From: an uncultured Prevotella sp.
GTDB taxonomy: Bacteria; Bacteroidota; Bacteroidia; Bacteroidales; Bacteroidaceae
Direction: 5' to 3'
Assembly: GCA_945833995.1 (NCBI GenBank)
Contig: CAMAGM010000001.1
Span: 1 to 64,000, forward strand
Length of the DNA: 64,000 nt
This document shows positions 49,958 through 61,100 of the stretch, one piece after another. Both the position numbers and the translations under genes were made by a program. Below the pieces are notes generated by a model. It made no database searches. It saw nothing but the letters and a program-made list of their open reading frames with translations, and was not told where the DNA came from. How positions within the stretch are numbered: position 1 is the stretch's first letter; the number at the start of each line of letters is the position of its first letter.

Positions 49958-52900
49958 TTAGAAACCAATCTCAAGACCAACTACCCAACTGCGGTTGTAG
50001 TACTGCTGGCCTGTGTCGAGGTCGAGACCATCTATCGACTGCAGCAAATCGAATGGGTTGATGACCTGGGCGTATACCTTCAGGTTCTTTGCAAAGCTCT
50101 TGACAATGTTCTTTGGCAACTGATAACCAATCGAAATGTTACGCATACGGATAAAGTTTGCCTTCTTATAGGTCAGAGCACCAGAATAAGGATCGGCATC
50201 ACCCGTCTGAACGGTCGTAAGGATTGGTTTCTGATAAGATGCGCCTGGATTGTCTGGTGTCCAGTAGTCTACACATTCACCAAGGGTGCCATATCCGAAG
50301 AGGCTTTGCACAGGACGTTGAGCCCAGTAGCCGAAACGGCCGTAGAGTTGGAAGCTAAGCTCGATTCCCTTGTAGTTGAATGTGTTCATCCAGCCTGCTG
50401 TTACATTTGGTCTGCGGTTACCGATTATCACACGGTCGGCATCGGTCATCTTGTAGTCGCCGTCAACGTCGTATGGGCGAACCTTACCAGGTGAGAAGTT
50501 CTCGCCGTTGGCATTCCATTTCTCCATTTCGGCACGGTCTTCAGGAGTGTCTTGCCAAATGCCGGCAGCCGAGTAGCCATAGTAAACACTGAGTTGCTCA
50601 CCAATGAACCATTTGTTGGTGACATCGTCTTCCTTACCGTTTGAGAGTTCCTCAATCTTGTCTTTCTGCCAGCTGAGGTTCAACGATGAGTTCCATGTGA
50701 AGTCCTTCGTCTCTACTGGTATGGCATTGAGGGTAAGCTCAACACCCTTGTTTGATGTCTTTCCAATGTTGGCGATGGTAGAACCATAACCGGTTACAGT
50801 AGGAATAGACATATTGAGGAGGAGGTCATTTGTCTTTGATGTGTAGAACTCAAGACTACCGCTGATACGGTTTCTCAAGAAGCCGAAGTCGATACCTACG
50901 TTCCACTGTGTCGTCTTTTCCCAACCCACTTCAGTATTTGACATCACAAGGACATTCTTCACATAAGCAGGATCATTCATGAGGTATGCTTTCTCTTGAC
51001 CGTCTGCGGTAGGCACGAAAATTGACTGTATGAGACCGAGAGTGGAGTATGGATCTATGGCCGAGTTACCTGTCGTACCCACACCGGCACGGATCTTCAA
51101 GTTTGAAAGCCAGTTGACGTCGCGGAGGAAGCTTTCCTGCTGGATTCTCCAACCGAGAGAAACTGATGGGAAGAAAGCCCACTTGCGACCCTTTGAAAGC
51201 TGAGAGGCACCGTCCCAACGTGCTGAGGCAGTAAGAAGATAACGGTCGTCAAAACCATAGTTGAGACGTATCATGTAAGACTCAAGCTGGCGGTCGTTGA
51301 TGCCTGTGCTCATGCTTGCGCCATTGGTTGAGTCGGTGATGTCGAGTGAGCCCATGGCGTTCCACTTGTACATGTTCTGCTCAAGACCAGAAAGTGCCAT
51401 GCTTGCTGTCTCGTAGTTCCATTTCGATGCCGACTGGAGCAAGGTTACACCCACGTTGTGCTTCTTGGCAAATGTGTTGTTGTAGGTAATCATGTTGTCG
51501 AGAGTCCATGAGAAGTCGCGGCGCTGTGACCAGCTTGCCTGATTTTTACCACCGTTCATCCACTTGTATGCCGACTCTGTATCGATAAAGTCACCCTTGC
51601 GATAGTGACGATAGTCAGGACCGAAGGTGATTTTATACTCCAAGCCCTTGAGAGGAGCGTAAATCTCACCAAGATGCATTGTTGCAGAGAACGAACCTAA
51701 AACACGATAGGTCTCACGGTTAGACATATTGTGCTCCCACTCGTTAATGGGGTTGTATGACTGGTTGTCACCACCTGGATATTTGATTCGATCACCATTA
51801 GCGTCATAAGGCTGTGCCCAACTGTATGACTTCTTATAGAGGTAATAGATGCCGCTTGCAGAGTTCGTAGAAGAAGGAGCATAGGAGCTTGACATTCCAT
51901 AATCCTGATCCTCGCGCGACGCATTTATCGACATGTTGATGGTCATCCAATCTACAGGCTTAACGTTTACACCCATACGTGCCGTATAACGCTGATACTC
52001 CTGTCCCTTCTGCGTACCACGGTTGCTCAGATAACCGAATGAGCCAAAGGCGTTGAGTTTGTCACTACCGCCAGATGCACTAAGAGTATGCTCATGAATG
52101 AAACCTGTACGGACAGCCTGTCCAAGCCAGTCGTATTCCTTAATTCTTGAAGGATCCCATGTGCCGCCGTCCCATGCGCTCAGAATGTTTTCCACAGCTG
52201 TTGGGTCGTCAAGTATGCCGAAGATGGCCTCATCATTCTCACGAGAATTGCCTGTTCGAGGGTCAGCATACTTGGTCGGGTCAGAATTGTAGGCCGCCCA
52301 ACGACGATAAGTTACATAATCGGCAGCACCTACGTTTTCGTTTCTGTCAACAATTTCCTGCCATGTTACAGAACCTGAGTAGTTTAGTGAGAATTGTCCT
52401 GGTTTTCCGCCCTTTGTCGTGATAATAACGACGCCATTTGCACCACGTGAACCATAGATAGCAGTAGCCGAAGCATCCTTAAGGATGTCGATAGACTCAA
52501 TGTCGCGTGGGTTCAAGGTCTCAATGCCGGAACCTGACATCAAAGGCACACCATCGACAACATAAAGTGGAGAATTTGATGCTTTCAGAGAACGCTCACC
52601 ACGAATGCGAATGTCTCCTACAGTACCTGGACGCTCGTTTGTGGTAATGTCCACACCGGCTGCCTTTCCCTGCAATGCCTCAAAGGCATTATTTACAGGA
52701 CGGCTTTCCAACTCCTTTGAACCAACATGGCTCAAGGCACCCGTCACGTCGCTCTTGCGCTGCACACCATAACCAACGACAACAACCTCTTCCAAGGCTT
52801 TGCTGTCTTCCTTCAGTACGACCTTAATGGTCTCACCCGTAACCTTAACGCGCTGCGAAACAAATCCTATGTAGGAAATCTCGAGCGTGGCACCACGCTG

Positions 52901-53152
52901 CACGTTGGCAATCTTGAAGTTACCGTCGAAGTCAGTAACGCTACCGTTGCTCGTGCCAACGATTTTCACACTTGCACCGATGATTGGCTCGCCGTTGGCA
53001 TCAACGACAACACCGTTCACGGCACCTGCCTGTTGCATTGAGTTTGTTGATGCGGCAGCTGGCATCACTCCACACAGTGGGTTGAATGTCAGGGCTGTGC
53101 ATGCCAATGCAAATGGCAACACTGTCTGCTTAATCAGTTTTGTTTGTTTCAT
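49958..53152 (-). CDS. SusC/RagA-family TonB-linked outer-membrane transporter
   Basis: VNGVVVDANGEPIIGASVKIVGTSNGSVTDFDGNFKI; VVVGYGVQRKSDVTGALSHVGSKEL. Confidence 0.93.
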   Translation of the reverse strand: MKQTKLIKQTVLPFALACTALTFNPLCGVMPAAASTNSMQQAGAVNGVVVDANGEPIIGASVKIVGTSNGSVTDFDGNFKIANVQRGATLEISYIGFVSQRVKVTGETIKVVLKEDSKALEEVVVVGYGVQRKSDVTGALSHVGSKELESRPVNNAFEALQGKAAGVDITTNERPGTVGDIRIRGERSLKASNSPLYVVDGVPLMSGSGIETLNPRDIESIDILKDASATAIYGSRGANGVVIITTKGGKPGQFSLNYSGSVTWQEIVDRNENVGAADYVTYRRWAAYNSDPTKYADPRTGNSRENDEAIFGILDDPTAVENILSAWDGGTWDPSRIKEYDWLGQAVRTGFIHEHTLSASGGSDKLNAFGSFGYLSNRGTQKGQEYQRYTARMGVNVKPVDWMTINMSINASREDQDYGMSSSYAPSSTNSASGIYYLYKKSYSWAQPYDANGDRIKYPGGDNQSYNPINEWEHNMSNRETYRVLGSFSATMHLGEIYAPLKGLEYKITFGPDYRHYRKGDFIDTESAYKWMNGGKNQASWSQRRDFSWTLDNMITYNNTFAKKHNVGVTLLQSASKWNYETASMALSGLEQNMYKWNAMGSLDITDSTNGASMSTGINDRQLESYMIRLNYGFDDRYLLTASARWDGASQLSKGRKWAFFPSVSLGWRIQQESFLRDVNWLSNLKIRAGVGTTGNSAIDPYSTLGLIQSIFVPTADGQEKAYLMNDPAYVKNVLVMSNTEVGWEKTTQWNVGIDFGFLRNRISGSLEFYTSKTNDLLLNMSIPTVTGYGSTIANIGKTSNKGVELTLNAIPVETKDFTWNSSLNLSWQKDKIEELSNGKEDDVTNKWFIGEQLSVYYGYSAAGIWQDTPEDRAEMEKWNANGENFSPGKVRPYDVDGDYKMTDADRVIIGNRRPNVTAGWMNTFNYKGIELSFQLYGRFGYWAQRPVQSLFGYGTLGECVDYWTPDNPGASYQKPILTTVQTGDADPYSGALTYKKANFIRMRNISIGYQLPKNIVKSFAKNLKVYAQVINPFDLLQSIDGLDLDTGQQYYNRSWVVGLEIGF

Positions 53153-53450
53153 CTTATATTATATTTTATTAGGTATTGCAAAGATGTTAGTAACCATAAA
53201 TTTACTTTTCGAGTGCAAAATTACTGTAAAATTATACTCCAAAACTACATTTTTTGGCAGTTCAACTAAAAGTTTTGTTAAATTCCGTGTTTTGTCACCA
53301 TATTTTTAGCAAGGAGAGTGAGATAGACTCATATATTTACGGCTTATCAACCTCCACTACATCATTGTCTGATAGTTTCTTGATTTTGAAATTAACAATG
53401 TGTCTATCCTACACCATATTTTGTCAAATGCCGACAAAGGGCGAGCATTG

Positions 53451-53484
53451 AATTGTTAAACGACAAAGTTACAATTGTTAAACG
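53451..53484. promoter_or_regulatory. 12-bp direct repeat AATTGTTAAACG, 22-bp period, flanking a TAACTTTG box on the minus strand
   Basis: Copies 53451-53462 and 53473-53484; CAAAGTTA 53464-53471 between them. Confidence 0.6.
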
Positions 53485-53520
53485 TTAATTGCCGTTTTGT
53501 GTTGTTTTGCCTCCCAGCTT

Positions 53521-53564
53521 CCTTCGAGATGGTCTCGGGATGCCTTCGAGACGATATCGGGATG
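53521..53564. repeat. 22-bp tandem repeat CCTTCGAGAYGRTMTCGGGATG x2
   Basis: 53521-53542 and 53543-53564, followed by CCTTG. Confidence 0.7.
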
Positions 53565-53660
53565 CCTTGTATTCTTTCCCACGCTCCGAAACAACTGAAA
53601 TAGTTACAAATATGCAACTATCCGAACTTCAGCCTAAGCCTCGCTATACTCATAAATGAA

Positions 53661-53710
53661 ACGAAATGAGGACTGGGTGGAGGGATTTCCAATACCAGTC
53701 CTCATTTCGT
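53661..53710. terminator. 16-bp perfect inverted repeat just downstream of the putative glycosidase gene
   Basis: ACGAAATGAGGACTGG ... CCAGTCCTCATTTCGT. Confidence 0.65.
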
Positions 53711-53717
53711 GATTAGG

Positions 53718-55880
53718 CTACTGCATCTTCTGCAATCCCTCCCAACGCACGTTCCATTTCCCGTTTTGTGGGAAACCGGGGTTGGCGGTGGCGGGGGATC
53801 CGTCCCATCCTGCGCACATCATTGCCACGGCACAGAGCAGCGCTCCGTTGCCCGGGAGATAGATGCGTAGGCGCTTGGGCTCTTGGAAGTTGTGACCGTT
53901 GACGAGATAGGTGTTCTTCTGCTTCGGGGTGAGCAGGGCATCAACGGCTGCCTCGCCATTGCCAAGGCGTGCGGCGCACATGGCAATCATGCCATAGTCC
54001 CATCCCCACGTCGTCTCCCAGTTCCAATTGGCGTTCACCCAGTCGAGGGTGGCGAGCATGGTGGAGGTGTCGTATAGAGGTGAGAGATTACTTTGGGGTG
54101 AGGAGGGTAGTAAGCCACAGGCTCCCAATACGGCGGGGTGGTCGTTTGTGACAAGCGTGGAAAGGGGAGTTTGGAGTGAGGACTGAGGAACTGGCAGTGC
54201 AGAGACATAGATGCCTTCTGACTCTGCCAATGGTGCTATGCGGCTGATGATATCGTCCCACTCTGCATTGCGCGGCTTCCCCATGCGTTCGCGCCACTGT
54301 TGCGCCACGGTCAGTCCATAACGCCAGTATGCCTGCTCAAAGGGTTGGTGATAGGAGTTCTTCCATGTCATGCACTCCTGCATGGCAGTCTGTCCAAACA
54401 AGACTATTGGCTTACCCTCGCCTTTGTCGCACGACTTGGCGAAGTCTGCCATGAACTCTGCCGTAGCCTCAACAGCCTCGGCGTGTGCCTCCAGCGTGGC
54501 TTTGTCGGGATGACGTCGATAGGCTTCCTCTGCCATGTAGATGTAGTGTGGCTGTTGCCAGGTGAGGAACGAGCCTGTGTTTGACGGTGCCTCACCAGCC
54601 CATGGGTCGGTCATCTTCATCCATCGCGCACCTTTGAAGCCCTGTCGGCGTGCTATCTCGCGTGAGGGGGCAAGGGCAACGGTGTCATACCATGTCAGTG
54701 TGCGGTCAATCACCTCTGGGCGGTTCCATAGGGAGAAATGAACGGCATGCCACCATGTCATCTCAAGGTGCGGGCGACCAAACCATGAGTTGTAGGTCAG
54801 ACCTGTCTCCTGTGGAGGCACGCCGCCATTGCCGCAGTTGACGTAGGTGACATACTGCGACAGCACCGTGCGGCGCTCAAGTTCCTTAGCCCTTGGGTCG
54901 GTGCATAGGGAGAAATCGACGAATGCTCCGCTCTGCCAGAAAGTCTCCATCCGCTTGCGGCACGCCTGCAGCTCACTGTCAATCCTCAACTCGCTTGCAG
55001 GACAGGCATTCTGACTGCCACTGTATGTCACGGCAACATCGATGGTGTTGTCGAGAGGCGTGAGCGTGAATACGTGTGGCTCGGTGTTGGAGAGCTTTGC
55101 CCTGCCTTGCCATCGCAGACTAATATAATAATGTGTATCGTCTATCTGATGTTCTATCAATGCGCTCTGCTTTGTGGAGGAGAGAATCCTCGACGTGTGT
55201 CGGTCGGTGCTCGCCCAGTCGGCGGCATCGTCGGAGTGCTTGCCAGTGGGATATGGAAGGCGCAATGCGAGTTTGGCTTGGCGCTTGCCGAAGAGCGGTG
55301 TGGCGATATGTGCGAACATCTCGTCGCCATTGGCTCCAGTGACAACCTCAACGGGAGAGCCGGCAACCTTATAGCCCGACTCCACGGTGCCTTCCCATAG
55401 CTTCAACTCTTGTCGGATGTCGCTGATGGCGGTCAAAGGCAGCGTGTTGCCCTTATCATCGCTGAAGACAAAACCGAGACAGCCAAGATTGAGGCGGTGG
55501 GGATTGACGCGGAAATACTCCGTGGCATCCTTGTTTCGTCCGTCCGTCTTGTACTCCACGGCATATATTTCCTTGTGTCCATGCCCAGCGTCAACACTTT
55601 TCTGCGACTCCTGTTCGGTGAGTCTTTTGGTGTTGGGAAACGAGTGCCAACCCCACGTCGTCATCGTGGTGAGTGGCACTCCCTCGGCATACTGTTCTGG
55701 GAAACTCTGCAGTCCTGTAACGTCGATGGTGGCGGCAAACGCCCCATTGCCCACTGTGAGCGACGACAGAGGGTCGGCAGCCTCCACCTTGGGATTGTTG
55801 CGCTCAAGCACTGCCTTGCGGTCTATTTTGGCAGTTTGCGTAACTGTCAGCACTGCCAGCAGAATCGATAGTATTGTCAT
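53718..55880 (-). CDS. Secreted protein, probable six-hairpin ((alpha/alpha)6) glycosidase-like; family not assigned
   Basis: NPKVEAADPLSSLTVGNGAFAATIDVTGLQSFPEQY...WWHAVHFSLWNRPEVI...WNWETTWGWDYGMIAMCAARLGN. Confidence 0.6.
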   Translation of the reverse strand: MTILSILLAVLTVTQTAKIDRKAVLERNNPKVEAADPLSSLTVGNGAFAATIDVTGLQSFPEQYAEGVPLTTMTTWGWHSFPNTKRLTEQESQKSVDAGHGHKEIYAVEYKTDGRNKDATEYFRVNPHRLNLGCLGFVFSDDKGNTLPLTAISDIRQELKLWEGTVESGYKVAGSPVEVVTGANGDEMFAHIATPLFGKRQAKLALRLPYPTGKHSDDAADWASTDRHTSRILSSTKQSALIEHQIDDTHYYISLRWQGRAKLSNTEPHVFTLTPLDNTIDVAVTYSGSQNACPASELRIDSELQACRKRMETFWQSGAFVDFSLCTDPRAKELERRTVLSQYVTYVNCGNGGVPPQETGLTYNSWFGRPHLEMTWWHAVHFSLWNRPEVIDRTLTWYDTVALAPSREIARRQGFKGARWMKMTDPWAGEAPSNTGSFLTWQQPHYIYMAEEAYRRHPDKATLEAHAEAVEATAEFMADFAKSCDKGEGKPIVLFGQTAMQECMTWKNSYHQPFEQAYWRYGLTVAQQWRERMGKPRNAEWDDIISRIAPLAESEGIYVSALPVPQSSLQTPLSTLVTNDHPAVLGACGLLPSSPQSNLSPLYDTSTMLATLDWVNANWNWETTWGWDYGMIAMCAARLGNGEAAVDALLTPKQKNTYLVNGHNFQEPKRLRIYLPGNGALLCAVAMMCAGWDGSPATANPGFPQNGKWNVRWEGLQKMQ

Positions 55881-56690
55881 TTATCTCGGCAAATTGAAAG
55901 CTCTCGTCATTTCTGCCATTTCCTCCTGACTCATGCCGTCAGGCTCGAATCCCATGCACTTGGCGTTGATGTATATCTTCGCACTCTTGGAGAGAACGTC
56001 GATTTGGTCGAAAGCGTCCATCACGTCGAGACCTTTGGCAAACACGCCATGCTTCTCCCACATCACCACGTCGTAGTCCTCAAGCTCTCTCAGTGTGCCA
56101 TCGGCAAGCTCCAGGCTTCCAGGCAGAGTGTAAGGAACAATGCCGAGACCTAATGGGCAGAAAGCCTTTGTCTCAGGAATCATGCTCCACAGCAAGTTGC
56201 TGAGCACGTCCTTGCCCATCATCTTCTTGTTGTGGCTCATAGCGATGAGCTCTATTGGGTGGGTGTGTACCGTAGCCCTGTAGTTTGAGCCCTTCTCAAT
56301 CATTCGGGCATGGACAGAGAGGTGGCTTGGCAGCTCCGATGTTGGCATCACGGCATTGTCGGCTATGATGACATAGCTCGCACAGTCGTCGAGAATGCGT
56401 ATTATCGAGCCATTGTCCATAGGCCAGCGTGCGAGGTCGCGCATACGCTTTCCCGTTCCCTTGCAGAAGAAATAGGCTCCCTTTAGAGCGGGCAATGCCG
56501 TTCCGATCTGGATAGTGTCGCTGATGGCAGGCATCTGGCGTATGTCGTCATCGACGAGGTCGGTGATGTTTACTGTTATGTTTCCTCCGTTGCGCTCAGC
56601 CCATCCGTTCTGCCAGAGATAGCCAGCGACTTCTGCTATTTTGTCGATTTCCTTTTTTAGTTCCAATCGACCTTCCAAAATACTGCTCAT
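55881..56690 (-). CDS. rhaD: Class II aldolase, rhamnulose-1-phosphate aldolase-like
   Basis: GWAERNGGNITVNITDLV; HLSVHARMIEKGSNYRATVHTHPIELIAMSH; DYDVVMWEKHGVFAKGLDVMDAFDQIDVLSKSAKIY. Confidence 0.85.
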   Translation of the reverse strand: MSSILEGRLELKKEIDKIAEVAGYLWQNGWAERNGGNITVNITDLVDDDIRQMPAISDTIQIGTALPALKGAYFFCKGTGKRMRDLARWPMDNGSIIRILDDCASYVIIADNAVMPTSELPSHLSVHARMIEKGSNYRATVHTHPIELIAMSHNKKMMGKDVLSNLLWSMIPETKAFCPLGLGIVPYTLPGSLELADGTLRELEDYDVVMWEKHGVFAKGLDVMDAFDQIDVLSKSAKIYINAKCMGFEPDGMSQEEMAEMTRAFNLPR

Positions 56691-56738
56691 AGTTTTATAT
56701 GTTTTAAAAGTTATAATCTTTCATATCACCTCTAACTC

Positions 56739-57614
56739 TCACCTATTCATCGCCCTAAAGTCGGAGGGTTTCATTCCCGTCTTCGCCTTGAATTTCGAGG
56801 AGAAATAGTCGGGCGACTCGAAATTGAGGCGGTAGGCTATTTCCTTTATGCTGTCGTCGGTGGTGGAGAGCAGCTCCTTGGCGCGTTGCAGTCTCAGGTC
56901 GTGCTGATATTGCGCTGGGGCGATGCCCGTATATTCCTTGAACAGCTTGCGGAAACTGGAGTATCCCATGCCAAACTCTTGTGCTACGCCCTGAATGGTA
57001 AGGTCCTGTTCCAATGCCTCACGTATTCTCAGTCGTGCCTTGTTGATGATATCGACCTGTTGTGAGTTCTTGTTAAGTATGATGTTTCGTTCAAGCGAGT
57101 ACATCAGTCCTATGAGATAGTTCACCATTCCCGCCAAGGTCTGCTGAACGTAAGCCGACTCCTCTTGAGCAATGTCGTATGCCTTCTCGTATGTAGCCTT
57201 TATCTCGTGACTGAATCCAACACGATATATTGGTTTCTCCGGTGAGAGGAATCCTGCTTTCACTCGCTCGTCGATGTTCTTTCCCTTAAAGCCAATCCAA
57301 TATTGTTTCCAACCCGTTGTCTCAAGTGGGTGATAGGTGTGCCACTCGCCTGGGAAAAGCAGGAACATATCGCCAGGCTTTATAGCCTGTTTCTTAACGT
57401 GTGCCGAGCTGAATACTCCCTCGCCCTCCATGTTGTAGAGCAGTTGGTATTCGTCGAGCGTACGTCCTCTGTCGAGGTAAAAATAGTAGCCGTAGGCATG
57501 TCCCTTCGTTGGATAGGGTTCTCCAGGCTCGATTTGCTCCTTACCTATGGTGCTCACGGTGAGTCCCCATTCGGCGTCGCGTTCACTCGCCAGCAGATAC
57601 TTACTTGTTTGCAT
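56739..57614 (-). CDS. AraC-family transcriptional regulator
   Basis: 291 aa; TIQGVAQEFGMGYSSFRKLFKEYTGIAPAQYQHDLRLQRAKELLSTTDDSIKEIAYRLNFESPDYFSSKFKAKTGMKPSDFR. Confidence 0.9.
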   Translation of the reverse strand: MQTSKYLLASERDAEWGLTVSTIGKEQIEPGEPYPTKGHAYGYYFYLDRGRTLDEYQLLYNMEGEGVFSSAHVKKQAIKPGDMFLLFPGEWHTYHPLETTGWKQYWIGFKGKNIDERVKAGFLSPEKPIYRVGFSHEIKATYEKAYDIAQEESAYVQQTLAGMVNYLIGLMYSLERNIILNKNSQQVDIINKARLRIREALEQDLTIQGVAQEFGMGYSSFRKLFKEYTGIAPAQYQHDLRLQRAKELLSTTDDSIKEIAYRLNFESPDYFSSKFKAKTGMKPSDFRAMNR

Positions 57615-57660
57615 TTTAAATAAGAATAGGTCGTAATTGTTTTTTTGTTTTATTTGCGTG

Positions 57661-57691
57661 CAAAGATAATGTAAATCTTTGAAACGTGCAA
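57661..57691 (-). promoter_or_regulatory. Promoter of the second AraC-family gene
   Basis: On minus: TTG (57691-57689), 20-bp spacer, TATCTTTG (57668-57661). Confidence 0.65.
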
Positions 57692-57990
57692 GTTTTTGTC
57701 AAATTTTGATGCCGTTCGGTCAAAAGTTATAGAAAGTTTTTCGACTATTGCGATTGAAAAGCCAACTGCCAAGGGCATCAACCTTTTACATCCCAGCGAT
57801 GCGGAGAGAGGAATTTAACATGCAGGCTCATGATTTTGGCAGTTTTAAACTTTCCTTGACTTTTTCTACACATGCGACTTCTTTTGTACATACAACTTAA
57901 CAGCCATTGTGTTTTATGGCTAAATTTTAAGGATTGCAAAGTTAAAATAAACTACAAAATGTATGGATTGCAAAAAAACAGCGGGGCAAG

Positions 57991-58068
57991 TTATTGCCAA
58001 AAATCCCAAATAATAGGGTATTATCGCCAAAAATTATAGTTTGATTACGTGATTTTTCAATACCTTTG
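57991..58068 (+). promoter_or_regulatory. susC promoter region with direct repeats TTATYGCCAAAAAT
   Basis: 57991-58004 and 58021-58034 (1 mismatch); -7 box TACCTTTG 58061-58068. Confidence 0.65.
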
Positions 58069-58116
58069 CACACAAATAAACTAACGTTTGCAAATATTTA
58101 AATAACTATAAATAAC

Positions 58117-61100
58117 ATGAACAAACAAGGCAAGTTAATTACCAAGTCAGTCTTGCCGTTCGCGCTATCTTGTATGGTTATGACTTTTTCGCCCAATATA
58201 GGTGTCCAAAAGGTTATGGCCGACATTCATGAAGTGCAACAGGCTGGGACGATCAAAGGCACTGTCGTCGATGAAAACGGTGAGCCAGTTATTGGTGCAA
58301 CGGTCCTTGTCGTAGGCGGCAAGACTACGCAGGGTACAGTTACCGACTTTGACGGAAATTTTAGTATTAATGTAAAACCTGGTCAAAAACTCAAGATTAC
58401 CTACATCGGCTACGACGAGGCTTTGGTTTCTGCCAAGCAAGGTATGAAGGTGCAGATGAAGTCCTCCACAGGTTTTGAGCTTCAAGGTGTAGAGGTTGTC
58501 GCTTACGGTGTGCAGAAGAAGGTGACCGTCACAGGTGCGATCTCCAGTGTGAAGAGCGAGGATTTGGTGCGCACTTCTGTCGGATCTGTGAACAATATTC
58601 TCGGAGGTCAGCTTTCGGGTGTGACCACGGTGCAGTATTCTGGTGAGCCAGGTTCGGACGCTGCTGAGATTTTCATTCGTGGTAAGGCGACGTTCGGCGA
58701 TGCCACCCCACTCATTCAGGTTGACGGTGTGGAGCGTTCGATGGCCGACATCGACCCCAATGAAATAGAGAGCATTACCGTGCTCAAGGATGCCTCCGCC
58801 ACTGCCGTGTTTGGTGTGCGCGGAGCAAATGGTGTTGTGCTCATAACCACAAAGCGAGGAACGGAAGGCAAGGCGAAAATCAGCGTATCTACCTCATGGA
58901 CAGCCCTCTCTCCCACCAAGATGATTGAGCAGGCAAACTCTTTCGAATATGCCAATTTCTATAATCAGATGTCCTACAACGACTATCTGCAGAGAGCCAA
59001 TGTGGCAGTAGCGAATGGCAAATATGGCAATATAAATGACTACATGGCAGAGAACGCCTTTGCTCCAAGCTTCTCACAGGCAATAATACAGAAGTTCAAG
59101 GACGGCAGCGACCCAATACGCTTCCCAAGCACCAGTTGGGCAGACTATATAATGAAGGATGTCACCCTTCAGCAACAGCACAACTTGAACATATCGGGTG
59201 GAACCGACCGAGTCAAATACTTCATCTCAGCCGGATACTATTCGCAGGGCGGTCTGTTCAACGAGTTTGACCGAGGCTATAACTATGGCTACCAGTATCA
59301 GCGCTTCAACTATCGTGGAAACCTCGACCTCAAGGCAACGAAGACAACGACACTGTCGTTCAATGTGGCAGGTAACGTGAACGATGCCGACAAGCCATAC
59401 ACAGGTCAAGGGTCGGCTGGTATGATAAAGAATATCTACTATGCTACACCGTTCTCAAGCCCTGGTATAGTGGATGGCAAGATGGTTTATTGCACCACTG
59501 ACTACACCGACGGTCTCAATCTTCCGTTCCTTGGTGGAACAGGTATGGCATACTATGGCAACGGATTCATGCAGACCAATATCAACAAGATACAGATGGA
59601 CCTCGTGCTCGACCAGAAGCTTGATGCCATCACGAAGGGTCTCTCACTGAAATTGAAGGGAGCATACAACTCTGCCTACACCGTCAACAAGCAAGGTAAC
59701 TGCGGCGTGGCTTCATACAATCCTCTCGTACAGTATGACGAGGCTGGCAACGTGATGTACAATGCCGACGGTACACCTTATATATTATATCGCCAGAACG
59801 GAAATGACACAGACCCTTCCTATTCCTATAACCAAGGAAAAGGTCGTGACTGGTATTTGGAGGGAAGCCTCAACTACTCGCGCGTGTTCGGCAACCACAC
59901 CTTCAACGCTCTTGTACTCTACAACCAATCAAAGCAGTATTACTACTCCGGTACATCCTATCCTGACGTGCCACGTTCGTATGTGGGACTCGTAGGACGT
60001 GTGACCTACGACTATGCCAACAAGTACATGGCAGAATTCAATGTCGGCTACAACGGCTCGGAGAACTTCGCCCCAGACAGGCGCTTCGGTACGTTCCCCG
60101 CTGGTTCGGTAGGATGGATTGTAAGCCAGGAGAAATTCTGGAAACCTCTTGCAAAGGTTGTCAGTTTCATGAAACTGCGTGCCTCTGTGGGACTCGTTGG
60201 TAATGACAAGACTGTGGAGGCAATACGATTCATGTATCTCGCCGACCCATACGGCACTGGCTCCGACGGACTTATGACCAACTGTCTGACATCTCCATAT
60301 ATTAACACATACGCCTACCTCTTCGGTAACGCCCAGTCGGGTACGGTGTCGGGAACGTCAGGCATCGCCGGAGCTTACGAGTATCTGAAGAACAATCCTG
60401 ACGTGGGTTGGGAGAAGGCTCTGAAACAGGACTACGGAATTGACATCAACTTCCTCGGTGACCGTTTGAGAGCTACGTTCGACTACTACCGTGAGCATCG
60501 TACAGACATTCTTCTGCGTGACCAGACAGTACCTTCAACCATCGGTTTCACCATGCCTTACACAAACATGGGTGTGACAGATTCTTGGGGTTGGGAATTC
60601 TCTTTGGGATTCAACGACAAAATAGGCAAGGACTTCCGTTTCTGGAGCAAGCTTAACCTCAGCTACAACCAAAACGAGGTGGTGGAGATGAAAGAGACTC
60701 CACAAAAGAACGAATATATGTTCCAGCGCGGACACCGCATCGGCTCCCGACTGATGTACCAGTTCTGGAAGTACTATGAGGGAGAACAGACAAAGGCAGA
60801 ATACCAGCAGGTTTTCGGCACTCCGTTCCCAGAGCAGCTTGTAGCCAACCTCCAGCCAGGCGACTGTGTTTACGTTGACCTTGACAAGGATGGAAGAATT
60901 GACGAGAACGACATGAGCCGCGAGCTTGGCTATACAGACGACCCAGAGTATATGGCAGGTCTGACGTTTGGATTCAACTATAAGAGACTGACCTTCAATG
61001 CCCAGCTGACTGGTGCATGGAACGTGTCGCGCTACATCACCGACGTTTTCCGTCAGCCGTTCTTCTGCTCGTCGAACACCACACAGGGAGGTCTTCTCTC

